DNA of 64,000 bases, from contig NC_134528.1 of the NCBI RefSeq assembly GCF_027942865.1, positions 10,783,586 through 10,847,585 on the forward strand. The letters are read 5' to 3'. The notes under the pieces were generated by a model. That model searched no databases, was not told where the DNA came from, and saw only the letters and a list, made by a program, of their open reading frames with translations. The position numbers and the translations under genes are program-made. This document shows, piece by piece, positions 47,406 through 60,153 of the stretch (position 1 is the stretch's first letter; each line of letters opens with the position of its first letter). The stretch comes from Odontesthes bonariensis (taxonomy: Eukaryota; Chordata; Actinopteri; Atheriniformes; Atherinopsidae).

Positions 47406-50205
47406 TTCTGAGCTGCGGCTATGAACTGTAAAAGCTGCTGCTCCCTCATTTTCCTGGTGGTTTTATATATTTTATTAATGCCAAATGAATGCTGTTCATC
47501 TACCAATAGCCTGGTTCCCATTTTCACCCTCATATAGAGGATGTAAATGATAAACAACAAACTGGGAACCTTGTTTCCTGCTAGCTTCTCGCAGCAAATG
47601 GTCAAGATTGATTCCTGAAAATAATCTACTTAAAACATGCCCGTTTCTGATGATCCAAGGCTGAAATCCTCAGCCTTGGATGTCTGATGGCACTCACGAT
47701 GTGCCTTGTGACACGTAAAAAAACACCTTAAAGACATGTGGGAAAGTTGTCAGTCCTTTAATATGGAGACTGTTTAATTCAGGACTGCATGTTAGGGGCA
47801 GATTAGGGATTTTTCTGAGTAAGGGGCCATCAAGGGGCCACAATAATCAAAGAGGGGCCAAGTATTTGTCCAACATCGTTCGAGGTCGTTCGAATCTTCT
47901 TCTTCTTCTGTAAGCTGTATTCACGCTTGGACATTCGTATTTGGCTCTTTAGCGCCACTACTGTTTCGGCACGGAATTGCACCCACCTGTAAACTGTTCA
48001 GATGAGTGACAGGTCAGGGGAACTACAGGGGCCCAATCAGATTTCAGCTGGGGCCAATGCGCCTGTGGCCCCCCCCTAGAACCGCCCCTGCTTCATGGTG
48101 AAACGTCATGTTTCATTAGACCAGAAGCTATCTGGACTTTGGACTTCAGAAGAAAAATGAGTGAAGCAGAAGTCTTCACTATTATCGATAAACAACTATT
48201 CAAATATTAGGGTCGTGAACAGGTGACCCTAATAAATGCAACACAAAACACATATTCAGATAAACACCAACAGTAGAGAGAAGACGGTTGCGTATCAACC
48301 CATTTTTTCCAGTAAAACACGAATTGTTCAGTCTCAAGATGAATAAATGTAGTTATATTTTCCATTCTCTACATGTTTATTGTGATTTCATCATTATATT
48401 TTACGTTGAACTGTCCTGTGATGACCATTTCCTCCTAATAGTTTTATTTACTGACCCTAAAAGTACAATCATTAAGTATTTATCAATTTTCTGTCATTCG
48501 TGGGGTATATACCCTAAATATATAGACTTATTTTAAGTCACTTCATGGATACAAATGCCTCGTATGACACTTTGAACTTTAATGAGAATAGAGCTACTTC
48601 CAACCGATAACAACATTTGTGACAAATAAGGAATATTAATGAGGATATTGATGGGAATCGAGCCACCGGAGTCAGGGTGGGCTTGGCCAGGACACCAGCA
48701 CTGCTTAATGTTTTATATTTGGGAGACAGTAGAAAAATCTGCTTCATGAAGGAGGTTTGAGATGTTAGCCTGAAAGAGCCTTAAAATATATCTGTTCTGT
48801 TTGTTGCACAGATCTACATGTTTTATTTCATAGTTCTGAAGTCTGAACAACAAAAAAACTGTTGATTATTCAGTATTATTTCCAGATGGAAGATGTATTT
48901 GTATATTTTTGTAGATTAGCGAGAAGATAAACTCATTTATACTGATTTACTGGTGTTGTTTAGATTCATATAGCTGTCTGTATTTCATTATTTGGTATAT
49001 TTGGGGTATTTAAAGCCTCTTTAATGGACACAACCTGTTGGATCAAAGCCCTGAACCTGTGTCAGTGTTATTTCTGTCATTTGTAACATTTCAGCTCCAT
49101 CTTGTGGTCAAAATAAAGGCTACGAGAAGTCAAAGACAACATTTTAAAGTTGCATTAATGCTCTGCAGCCACTAAGGAACAATGAAATCCTCAGCAAAGC
49201 AGGAATTTTAAGAACCAAACCACGTTGCATCATATAGAAATTTGATTTCTCAATATTTCTCCAGAGATGAAGTAGCCAAATTAGGGAAAAACTGTTGTTT
49301 GGGGTAGTTTTGGAACATAGTTTGTATGATGTGGCCTTTAATGTGTTAGTTGTTGATCGGGAAGTTTGTCATTAATGAAAACACTTCAATTTATGGAGAA
49401 AAAGAACGGCATGAAACTATTAAATTTTGTAGAAGAATGTAAACTCAAGGAAAACCCCCCAGTATATTATTCTTTCCTTATGTATGTAACTGATATTTCA
49501 TCATTATTTGCCTTTTGGATTGCTGTTTAGTTTGCTGTATTGATGTCAATTTGTCAATAAAGTTTGGAAAAATGACATTTCCGCTAGTTCCGCTAACGGG
49601 TTAAACAAAATTTTGGGTAGATGCAGCTACCGGGTTAGTTTGTTAAAATAACTGAATGTGCAAAATAACTGATTTACACCCTTTTTTTTTTACCCTTTTT
49701 ACGCAAAATGAGCTTTGCAAACAAAGAGGCAGCCGGGATAAACACGTGTATCCATGATCAAAAAGAAAGTATATTTCTGGCCTAAGAATGAATGAATAGA
49801 ATCCTTGGACAACAAGCAGCACTTTGCAGCCCTTTTTCTAGGTTTACACGAAGCTTGTGACACAGTGAATGTTAAAAGTTATTTAGACCTATCAGTGAAG
49901 GACTGTCTGAGGGCTCAATGCTGGGACCACTGGGGGGTCTCAAACTTAAAACAAATGAACTGAAATGTACCCTTTTTACGCAAAATGAGCTTTTTACACA
50001 TGATTAACGTGCGCACGTTCTATAAATATGTCAAAGTGAGCTTTTTTGGCAAGATTAACTTGTGCAAGTTCTATATGTGCGCACGTATAAACACGTTCAC
50101 GGATATATGTGTGTATATATAGGACTATATTTACAATTAATTCATTCATTTTGAGATATATATATATATATATATATACAAGGGCTGTATATGTATATAT
50201 ATGAC
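47406..50205. other. plau 3' flank and intergenic DNA
   Basis: AATAAA-type hexamers occur at several places (for example near 48343 and 49117), so the plau 3' end cannot be fixed. Positions 49800-49865 resemble the internal part of the Tc1 relic at 38210-38290 (CAGCACTTTGCAGCCCTTTTTCTAGGTTTACAC) in inverted sense. No host exon was seen. Confidence 0.4.
50157..50178. repeat. (AT)n run
   Basis: A short ATATAT run lies within AT-rich intergenic DNA. Confidence 0.85.
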
Positions 50206-50207
50206 AC

Positions 50208-50760
50208 ACTTTTCTTCTTCTTTTAGGTTCATTGGTGGTTGATAAACCAATTTAAGAGCACATTACCGCCACCAACTGGACAAGAAAGTCTAAACATCAC
50301 AGTGACTGACCACAGAAGTTCAGTTTAAAACCAAAGCACAATGGAGTGGTTCTGTGTTCACATGTGACTCAGATCTAGATTACACCTCTTCCAACATTTT
50401 TTCTAAACTATTTGGTGCAAATGCCCACTTTCATACCACAGTATATTCCAACCTACATGCTAACAATGCTGTTTCAGTTCATTGAGCACAGGAGATCTTT
50501 TAAAATAACTTTATTGGTCAATGTTCATGTACAAAATAGAAGGGATCACAGAACAGTCATCAGAGTCACAGACGTTTTCCAGTTGTTGAGGTGGTTTAAT
50601 AATCTGAAATAATTCACAAATGACTTAAGGGTAACCAAACGATAAACAAAGTTGGGGTCTCAGTCCTGAATTATATGTAAGTCCAATAAGAAACTTATAA
50701 ACTATAACTTATAAACTTAATAAGGTCAGTAATGATCTTACTTAAACCTGCTTTGCTCCT
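50208..50760 (-). repeat. left copy of a duplicated repeat segment with LINE 3' tail
   Basis: It begins with the complement of a LINE 3' end (AGTTGGTGGCGGTAATGTGC ... AAAGAAGAAG on the minus strand). It shares long stretches with 56447-57755 in the same orientation, including TTTCATACCACAGTATATTCC-like sequence and CACAGACGTTTTCCAGTTGT. It lacks about 700 bases present in the right copy. Confidence 0.7.
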
Positions 50761-50929
50761 GAGAAGGTACAGTAGAGGTACATTCTGGAAGATCATATAG
50801 GAGAAGGAAGCAGCACATGACACCAGTGCTCCATGGCTGGTGGATCTGAGCGCTGACCACAGCAATCTCCCAGAGCAGGAACCAGAGCCCATAATGGTGG
50901 CAGACATCCAACTACATACTACATGCATT

Positions 50930-51640
50930 TTGCTCCTGCCCGAGCCGAAATCAGCCGGCCTGAAGCTGATTTCGCTTAAGCTCTAAACTCTGTAAACTTT
51001 AGCAACATTTGAAACATTTTCTGGCGAGAAAGTAGTCGTTTAGATCCCCAACGTGTTGAAAACCTGACAAAATACCGGCTATTTACAATTTTGTTCCGAC
51101 GAAATCGGCGCTACTAAAGCTAGCCGCAGTGAGCAACGCACTTCCTGTTATTTTCACAAAATAAAATACCCGTTGCCTTTTATCATAGGGAAAGCCATTA
51201 CGATACAATTGGTGCTTTTGTTTTGAAAACAGGAAGTGAACCTACCCTCGTTGTAGCTAGCTTGAAACTGCCGTTTTGACAGGAAATGACGATCGGCGAC
51301 GTCACGTTACGTTGCATCTTGGGTAGTTTGAGTAGGAGTAGTAACCTCATGATGCATACCCAACATTTCGGCGAATCTAGTATGCATCCGGGAAAAAAGT
51401 CAGTATGAGTAGTAGGAGAAGTATGCGGTTTCCATACTGCTAATGGACAGGACCCACCCAGACTGGTTAACCCAAGGTCGGACAGTCCTGATCGTGTAAG
51501 ATCCACAGAAGGGGGCGGTTCCATCCAGCTACTGGCCAACATGGAAGCTCCCATAAGGCATGATGAGTAGGGATACGGCTCAATGCATGAGCGGGGAGGA
51601 CCACCCGAGCAGCTAAACACCAGCTGCTGATCGGACAGGA
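50930..51640. other. gene-free stretch with MITE-like sequence
   Basis: The stretch holds GTATGCATCC, CATACTGCTAATGGACAG and ATGATGCATACCC phrases, suggestive of a dispersed DNA element. A 140-codon open frame on the minus strand (51620-51198) has no recognisable domain and I do not consider it a gene. Confidence 0.35.
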
Positions 51641-51794
51641 CTGTTAAATCTGTGCAAGTCGTCCGTTACGAAAACACACAAAACAAACAGTGAAACTCAG
51701 AAATCCATTAAAATCCCAGGTTGTGACATAAAAAAAAACACTGAAAGCTGCGGAGGTGCTGATTAATAACTTCCACAGGATGGACCGGGGAGTC

Positions 51795-54700
51795 CTACTT
51801 ATTGTGGACCAACCTGCGGTGTCTCTTCAGAGTTCCCCGCCGTGAAAAGGTGGCGTTGCAAAGATCGCAGTTAAACGGTTTCTCTCCTGTGTGGATACTC
51901 ATGTGCGCCTTCAGATGTTTGCTTTGCAGAAACTCTTTCCCACAGTCGTCACACCGGAACCGCCTCTTTTCTGTGGAGACCTTCCGACGCCCTGAGTGAA
52001 CCAGCGCGTGTCTGTCCAGGTGAAACTTTCTATAGAACCTTTTGTCGCACTGATCGCAGCCGAACGGCTTCTCTCCTGTGTGGAGGCGAGTGTGTCTCAT
52101 CAGACTTCCTTGCCTGGAAAATCTTGCTCCACACACGCCGCAGCCAAACGGCTTCACCCCAGAGTGGTTTATCATGTGCGTGTTCAGATCGCCTTTCAGT
52201 TTAAATTGTCTGTCGCACCTCTTGCAAGCATATGGCTTTTCTCCGGAGTGAGTTTTCATGTGTTGATTGAGAATTCCCTGCAGGCGAAATCTTTTACAGC
52301 AAACATCACACTGGAAAGGTTTCTCCCCTGAATGGCTGTTCATGTGACACTTCAGCTTTTCCTTTTCAGCAAATGTTTTTCCACATTCATCACAGGCAAA
52401 GGGTCTCTCTCCAGTGTGCACTCTCATGTGTATTTGGAGACGACTCTGGCAGCTAACCGTTTGACCACATTCACCACAACGGACCTTCCCTGCACGGACA
52501 CTCGTCCGTGGACGTGCATTTTTCTTCAAACGTTTCTTGACAGCCAAAGAACTGGAGGGCGGTTTTCCTGAATGACGAGCCATGTGTCTCTGAAGAGACT
52601 GCTTGTAGACAAACTGCTTCTCACACTCGGAGCAGCCGAAGGACTTTTTGGTAGATTTACATTGAACATCAACATCAACTGAGCCCGACTGAACTTCTCT
52701 GGTCTGCCTCCATTCAGGGTCACCGCCTTCATCTTCAGATCCTGAACCTGAGGACTGTTCATTCCAATCATCGTCATCATCGGTGTCAGAACTGTCTGAA
52801 GCCTCTTCATCAGTATGTGGATGTGGGTTCCCGGCTGGTTCTGGTCCTCCACCGTCCTCTCCACCAGTCTCTGTTTTCATCTGATCAGCTGAGCTGCTGG
52901 TTGGAGGTTCTGTCTCTCTGTTTTCTTCAGCTTTAACCAGAAGAAGCTGTGAGGACTGAGCTTTCTCTTCATCATCTTCCCTCTTCACAGGAACAGCAGT
53001 GACTGAGAACCTGCTGTTATCCGTCTCCTCCCGTCCGTGAAGCTGCTCTCCCTCCTGACTGGTCCAGCCTTCCTCCTCTTCCTTCTTTATGTGCAGGAGT
53101 TCTGGATCCTTCTGGTCCAGATGGGAGCTCCATTCATGAGGAACTTCTTCTTTACTCCCCGACAGCTGCTGAACATCTGCAGGAAACACAGAGACGCACA
53201 TGGACATTATGGACAACTGGATTTATGATTACACAAATGTTTCTGGTTCTGAGATGAGAAAGTAGAGAGATGATACTTAAGAAATATTCGGTGTCTTTGT
53301 TTAATATTCAGTGGGTCTTATGAGTCGCTATTTTTATAATAAAGATGAATTATATTCTTGGATCTCATAAAAATAATCTTTTTTGGAACTTTTTTTGGAC
53401 TGAGATGTGATGTTAGAGGCTGATCTTACAGTCTGAGCATTAAAACACTGAAGTCAGAATTAAGGGTCCTGTAGTGGCCATTTGTCCATAAAAAAACAAA
53501 TTCAACTTAAACCAAACAAAATCAAAAGACCACCGATGCACCATGGGGGATGTGGTTTAACGCAGGCAAAAGAAGATGAATGTCCAAAATGAATTCTTGC
53601 GTTTTCTGATGATTTATTTCAAAACAATAAAACAAACAAAAGAACAAAGAAAACCTGCTGCTCTGTCCTTTTCCCTGGTAAAAAACCATTGGCCCACCCA
53701 GGTGCATGCTGGTACTCCAGGTGCCCAGTGTGACCCAATTACACAAAAATATTCTAAACAAATAACTAACAAGGAATATTAGCAAACAAAATCGAATTTA
53801 CTCATAATTAGCAAATTAAATTTACAACTAGAACCGAAAAACAAAAACTAACTTTACAAATAGCTCCTACAGGTCCATACAAACAAAGCTGCAAAACAAT
53901 ATGATGTTTAAACAAATCAAAGCCTGACTTCAACCTGACGTGATCAATATGTGGATTTTGCCCAAAAATAGTTGGTCCTGAAATGCCCCACGGCCTTTTA
54001 AAATAAGCATGTTCTTCTGCATTTCCACCAAGGACTGAAGGCCAGAGTTATGTTGATAAGGGAAATCAGTGGGAAACATTTTTATATATGTAATAAAAAC
54101 CAACAGAGAGCGGAGCGTGGAAACAGAAACCAAACGCTGGCAGATCATCATCTGTTTGGAAATACTTTGGATTTAAGGCGAGTGATGTTAACCAAGAACA
54201 GATCATCAGCAGAGAGAGCTGCAGAGTTATTAAAGCATCTGAAAACACGAAGGCCAAGAAAAACAGTCCAACATCAACCAGCATAGACTCCGTTTTCTAC
54301 AGGTTTGAATTATTTAAATACAACATGGAAGAGTAAGCAGGACCCCGTTGGTTTATTCTGATTGGATATTTTTTTAATTTCCATTTTTCTTCTAAAAGAT
54401 GCTCTGAATTTATCTGAATAAGGATCAGAAGTTTGATTCTGATGAGAAGAGTCATGGTCACAGAAAAGTGGAATTAAAACTTTATTTCCCGCTAAAATCG
54501 GGGAAAATCGGGATAAACAATCTTGACCTCAATATTGATCAAAATTATCGTGATTATAATTTTGGCTATAATTGTGCCGCCCTACTAAAAAGCCTTTTTA
54601 TTCAATCAAGTCAATTTTAGCGGGTTTTAACACAACTTCTCCATCAAAAGTGTAACAACATTAAACTGTGTCAGATGTTGTCGTTCACTGACGTAGATGA

Positions 54701-55186
54701 CGGTGTGGTAAGTTTTGATAAAGTATTTAATATTCGTCTTAGCAGAGCTGTTTATTGAGACATTAAAGCCGAACTTCGCTTCAGCTAATATTGAACTACA
54801 AAACGACTCGTTATGTGCGCACAGTAAACTGTCCGGGTGAAACACTGTACCGCTTCACCGTCCTGCCTTTCGCAATCCGTCCACACAAGTTATTAATTAA
54901 TATGTTATAAACCGAAATCAACTTTTGGCATTTGTAAACTGATTCAAATTAACAAAAGACGAAACAATTTCATTCTTACAGCTTATGTAGCTTTAATGCT
55001 ACATAAGCTATAACTGCTCCAACAAACTAACCGTTAGCCATAAACACCTGCACAACCATTAAATGTGGGATTATTCTTACCAACAACATACTGCGTCTGA
55101 TTAACTCCGAATGGTTTGATGTCCAGTCTGTCTTCTTGAGGCAAATTTTCAGTGTTTTGTTGTCGAAGATAATCAGCCTCATGCAT
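51795..55186 (-). CDS. C2H2 zinc-finger protein, nine fingers
   Basis: The main exon 53176-51795 follows acceptor TTTCCTGCAG and encodes DVQQLSGSKEEVPHEWSSHL, the N-terminal region shared by a large family of spiny-rayed-fish zinc-finger genes. An acidic Ser/Glu region follows (SDTDDDDDWNEQ). Nine C2H2 fingers run from FGCSECEKQF to FNCDLCNATF, most joined by TGEKPF-like linkers; a basic 30-residue spacer separates fingers 1 and 2. A candidate first exon is 55186-55081 (ATG in good context, 35 codons, donor GTTG/GTAAGA). Its phase joins exactly to make Asp of DVQQL, but it does not resemble the usual coiled-coil first exon, so the N-terminus is uncertain. Predicted role: sequence-specific DNA binding in the nucleus. 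Exon 2 is certain; exon 1 is tentative. Confidence 0.72.
54060..54590 (+). repeat. dispersed repeat, copy 1 (inverted copy at 61.2 kb)
   Basis: Phrases AGAGAGCGGAGCGTGGAAAC, AACCAAGAACAGATCATCAGC and TCCGTTTTCTACAG(G/C)TTTGAA are shared with 61160-61410 in the opposite orientation. The stretch ends ATAATTGTGCCGCCCTAC, which resembles a hAT terminus. It lies in the presumed intron of the zinc-finger gene. Confidence 0.6.
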
Positions 55187-55399
55187 GGTGTCTCCCCTTG
55201 TTCTTTGCTATAAAACAAACCGGAGGCTCGTTTGACATGAACGAGGCCCTTAAAGAAAAAATATCTGATCAATAAAGCTGTTGAAACACACTTTGACAGC
55301 CCCCACTTTGTGTTTTTGTGAACAACTTGTCCACGTCTAAATGTTCTTATCGGGCAGCTACACGGACACGCTTTTCCTCTTCTTCTTTTCTTCTTCTTC

Positions 55400-56447
55400 A
55401 TCTTCTTCTTCTTCTATTGGGTTTTACGGCAGCTGGCATCCAGAAAGTTGCATTGCCGCCTCCTACTAAACTAGTGCACTACAAAATTAAATTCTATTAT
55501 ACAGTCCAGTATCATATAAAAAATTAAAGAAGTGGCGCTTTCCCTTCACACTTGTTCCCACATCAAGCACATTTTTCAAGGAGACGTCCTTCATCCCACA
55601 TCGCTTTAGGCGCCTGATCAATTCATGCCTATGGGCTTCATACTTCCCACAAAATAACAATACATGTTCAACAGTCTCCCTCTGCTGGCAAGAACACAAT
55701 CCGTCCTGATGTTTCCCTAAAACACACAGAGTGCTATTTAGACATGTATGGCCTATCCTTAGTCTCGCAATGATAACCTCCTCCTTACGCTTACCACTAG
55801 TGCAGGCCGTAACTGAGTCAGAAACACTACTTACTATGGAATAGAGATGCCTGCCCTTTGTGCCTTGTTCCCAAAGCTGCTGCCATTTAATAAGAGAGTT
55901 CTGCCATATTCTACTCTTGCCTTCTGATTTTGACAGAGTCAGAGGAACATCTATGGCTTCCCTTCGGGTCGCCTCCTTAGCCAACGCATCTGCCTTCTCA
56001 TTCCATCTGATTCCCACATGGGCAGGTACCCATAAAAATGACACCTTCACTCCCTGTTTACTTACATTATGGATTGCCAACAGTATGTCATATACAATAT
56101 CCTGCCGCCCCTTGGACATTCCCTTCCCAAGACTCTTGACTGCAGACACAGAGTCACTGCATATTAAAACCCTCCTATCTCTCAATTGATCCGCCCACTC
56201 CACAGCCATCAGGATGGCATATAACTCAACTGTGAACACATGTAACGAATCAGACGTCCTCTTTGAGGCATGGACATTCATTTTCTGAACAAAAAAGGCT
56301 GCTCCAGTAACCCCTGACTCCTGATCCTTTGACCCATCAGTAAACACTAAAACACAGTCATGGTATCTTTCTTCTATATGACAGTGAAACTTATACACAA
56401 GCTCTACTTCAGGATCTTTTTCCTTGAATTCAAGCAGTGTCAGGTCC
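55400..56447 (-). mobile_element. 5'-truncated LINE with intact RNase H frame
   Basis: The frame 56485-55487 (332 aa, first residues from flanking repeat) carries an RNase H1-type domain: VFTDGSK (first Asp), ELYAIL (Glu), ICSDSVSAVKS (Asp) and WVPAHVGIRWNEKADALAK (His/Asp). It ends with a Cys/His cluster (TCLNSTLC, CSCQQRETVEHVLLFC), the arrangement at the end of I-clade-type non-LTR polymerases. The 3' end carries GGCGGCAATGCAACTT and a GAA-rich tail. The reverse transcriptase is absent. The undamaged frame points to a recent insertion. Confidence 0.85.
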
Positions 56448-57755
56448 TCTTCTTCTTTTAGGTTCATTGGTGGTTGATAAACCAATTTAAGAGCACATTA
56501 CCGCCACCAACTGGACAAGAAAGTCTAAACATCACAGTCTGACCACAGAAGTTCAGTTTAAAACTAAAGCACATGTAGAATGGAGTGGTTCTGTGTTCAC
56601 ATGTGACTCAGATCTAGATTTACACCTAAATATCCTTTTTGTGTCTCTCTTCCACTATTATTTTCTAAACTATTTGGTGCAAATACCCACTTTTATACCA
56701 CAGTATATTCCAACCTACATGCTAACAATGCTGTTACAGTTCATTGAGCACATTGAGTACTTACTTTTAAAACTACTTAAGTATTCAAAAGTACAAAGTA
56801 CATTTTCTAATATCAGTACATTGCTGTATTGTTTTCTGAAAAAACACTCTGAAACCATCTGATGATGTACTGACATGTAGACTTTTTGTACCACTCTGCT
56901 ACAAAAGGTCTGTACCACCTGTAAAAACGTCAGCATAAAATGCAATAAAAGTAATAACGACAGCTATTTTAATAAAAAAATAAAATATTTAAAACATCCC
57001 CACCAAAAAAAAAACAGGAGAGCCTTTTTTTTTCTCCCCACACATTCACTATGGAGCAGAAGTTCACCATTGAGTCCATTACCGGGAACAAACTACAACT
57101 CAAAGTGGCGATTCAAAGTGCTTTACAGATACATTAAAACAGTAGAAATAAAAAGCATGATTTAAATTTTTAACAAAAAAGAAAGAAATAAGAACAATAG
57201 ATAAAATCGGATCAAATCAGTAGTTAAAATGTGATTAAGTTTTGAAACTCAAGCTTCAGATTTGGGCCTAAAAGGAACGAGTAACGACAAGCTTCCTTGA
57301 AATGTAGTGAAAGTACAATACGTGTCTTTGAAACGTAGTGGAGTGAAAGTTATTCACCAAAAAAAAAAAAAAAACTCAAGTAAAGGACAGATACTCAAAA
57401 AATGTACTTAAGTACAGTACTCAAGTAAATGTACTCCGTTACTGTCCACCACTGCAGTCATCAGTCACAGACGTTTTCCAGTTGTTGAGGTAGTTTAATA
57501 ATCTAAAATAATTTACAAAAGACTTAAGGGTAACCAAACGGCAAACAAAGTTGGGATCTCAGTCCTGAATCATATGTAAGTCCAATGAGAAAAAAGGTCT
57601 GCGGGTATTTTTGGTTTTCAGTGTGAAACAAGAGAGAACTTGGGAAAATGTTGTTCTTCTCACTAACTTAGTTTCTTAATATAAACTTAATAATGTTAGA
57701 AATGATCTTACCTGTTTTCCTTTCAAACACCAGATCATGAAAAACCTGCTTTGCT
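56447..57755 (-). repeat. right copy of the duplicated repeat segment
   Basis: Matches 50208-50760 in order and orientation: LINE tail at 56447-56560, TACCACAGTATATTCCAACC near 56696, CACAGACGTTTTCCAGTTGT near 57466 and AAATGATCTTACCTG near 57695. About 700 bases (56760-57455) are present only here. Confidence 0.65.
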
Positions 57756-60000
57756 CTCTTGACTGACTGAATAAGGTGATTCCTTCCTGTATTACATTTC
57801 CTGTAATGAAGTAGTACACGTTCCACAGTTTCTTTTATAAACTTCTTTCATAAGTCCTTTCGGCCCTTTATCTTTTGCATTCCCACTGAAGACTGATGAA
57901 CAGAGTTCTGCAGATTAGAGAAACTAAGTTGACTGAAGTGTGGATTTTTCCTGCTTTGTAACCTTCAAACAGCTTTTATGAGCTGATTAAACCTGAAATA
58001 ACTGAGACAGGAAGGTAGAAATCAAACACTAGTATTAAAAGACCAATCAGAAATGTATACATGCAGGAAACAGAATGAAGCTACTGACTGGAGTGTTTCA
58101 GATGCTCCGACGCTGTGAACTGTAAGAGAAAACCTGCTGCTTCTAACGTCCTCTGTGGGAGATCCCGGCACATGTAAGTACAGCTCAGTTCACTGTACAG
58201 ACGTCTTTAAGTTACTTGGATGGTCATTTTTTATCAGACGAGGCTACGGTTATAAAATTAGGATTTTATTAGAGCAGAGCGACACTCTGGAAATGCTTTA
58301 AGTGAGTCTGAATGAGCTGATTTTCAGTCAACAGAAACAGAAAAATATGTGAATGAGAGCAGCTTTATTGGGAATTCAGCTGGATTAATAAAGACTCAGA
58401 CTTTATGGAAAAAAGATGTCTCTTTGGTACATGAACAGAGCACCCAGGCTCATCTGAGTGTTGTTTACCACAACCACATTATCTGTGTGTTAGTCTAGTT
58501 TAAACAGCTCCGTTTCGGTCAGACTGGTATAGTAATAATATGTGTAATAAAATAAATAAAGTAAATAAAGTAATAATAGAGTCATATGAACATTCTGAGA
58601 AAAGTCAATGCATCAGGATCAGTTATGCAGCCCAACATATGGGCTGATGTTATGTATCTCATTCCTTGGAACAATGATTCACTTTCTCCTGTAAGGATCT
58701 ACTATGTCTCCTGTTTTCTCTTCTAGATCAGAGCTTTCTTCTTTATTTTTATTAGCTATATCAGAACTAACTTTTAAGCCAAACAAAACCAAAGGTAACC
58801 AAGTAACCACACTGTACTGTATAACTTTCCTATTTAGGATTGATTTGAGCCTTTTATACATGAAACTCTAATATGTACGAATAAATCAGGTGTTATGCAT
58901 TTATCTGTGTTATTACTATCCATCAGGATGGTCAAAATCAAACTGTGATAATAATAAAACAAGATGTTTCAGTACAAAGTCTCCAGTGCATTTTAGATCT
59001 AACCTTCATTTTTACAACTTTACCTTCAGAGGTCACATAGATGAAGCCATTCTTATAACACGAGTTGTGCTTCTGCTACATTTTTATGTGTTTAAATCAT
59101 ATATATTTCAAATATCTGTATATGAATAATGATAATGATAATAATGATAAGAGATGGATGGAATTCTCTCCTGTAACTAACATTATATTACAACTGGTAT
59201 AAGTATTTCTAACATTGCAAACATCTGTCACACACATTTGACGGGACCTTTGGTGAAGTTTTCGTGATCGTCTCCTTTACGGTTTACTGACCCTCTCCAG
59301 CAGTGTTTTGTTTACCATCAGCCTCCTGCTTTAAATAGCCAACAGGACTGGACTGGATTTTAAAACTGCAGATTTCCATCTTTTTATTTATTTTACTTTA
59401 TTGAAACAGATGAACGTGAGAAGGCAAAATTCAAAACATCCCAAAAAACTAAGCCTATAGCTAACAGAAAGTATTTCTTAAAGAAAATACTAGCTTTAAA
59501 TAAAAATCTTGTAAAGTTTACAAAGGTTATACAATCTAACAGCTTTTTATTCGTACAGTCAAAAATTGAAGAGATGTGTTTGAAAAACAAAGTCAGTTCG
59601 ATAAAAAAAAAATAGTGTTTTTTACCTATAACTTTAGATTTGTGAATATAAAATTTAAGTTAATCAAACAAAATGGTGAATTAAGCATCCTTTCAACACC
59701 GGTGAATCCAAACAGTACTACATCCCAAATCTTTCTGTAATCTCACAAGACCAACATAAATGTACCAGCTTCTGTCGAGCTTTTCCGACCAGTATAATAA
59801 AGGTGTACTTATGTTATTTTGTTTAAAATAAAATAAGAAGTCGACATATTGCCTTATTTTCATTCTTGACGCAGCTTTCCATCCAGAATCTTCCACATAC
59901 GTGTGCGGTACGTGATTGTAATTTATTTTAACCGGATGTTCCGCTCTGTTTTCCAGAAGGAACGCTTGTTTCACCCGGGGTCGCTTCAGCGTGGGACTGA
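57756..60000. other. intergenic upstream of nploc4
   Basis: AT-rich DNA with no recognised host exon. A 93-codon frame on the minus strand (59974-59693, start MKQAFLLENRAEHP) begins 180 bases upstream of the nploc4 start codon in divergent orientation. It has no domain I recognise. A short GATAAT-type simple run lies near 59124-59150. Confidence 0.35.
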
Positions 60001-60153
60001 TTCTAAACGGTCGGGCACTAATGAGTGCAACACCGGTGTTTTAGTTGTGTGATGGAGTTTCGCTGAGTGACACACAGTAACGTTTGTGACTTTTGTATTA
60101 ACTGCGTTGTTACCGATACAGCTATATCTACAGGGAGCTCTCACCCGAGCAAC
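60000..60153 (+). promoter_or_regulatory. presumed nploc4 promoter / 5'UTR
   Basis: CpG content rises around 59930-60350 compared with the AT-rich DNA before it, and the start codon has a good context (CAACATGG). There is no TATA box. This fits a housekeeping CpG-type promoter; the exact start site is unknown. Confidence 0.35.

Noticed and set aside
51198-51620. 140-residue minus-strand frame
   Set aside because: No known domain, no splice context, and it overlaps dispersed-repeat-like sequence.
54050-54286. Protein-level similarity to the frame at 61225-61548 suggesting a conserved gene
   Set aside because: The two stretches are inverted copies of one repeat; frames are interrupted and similarity is at nucleotide level including non-coding flanks.
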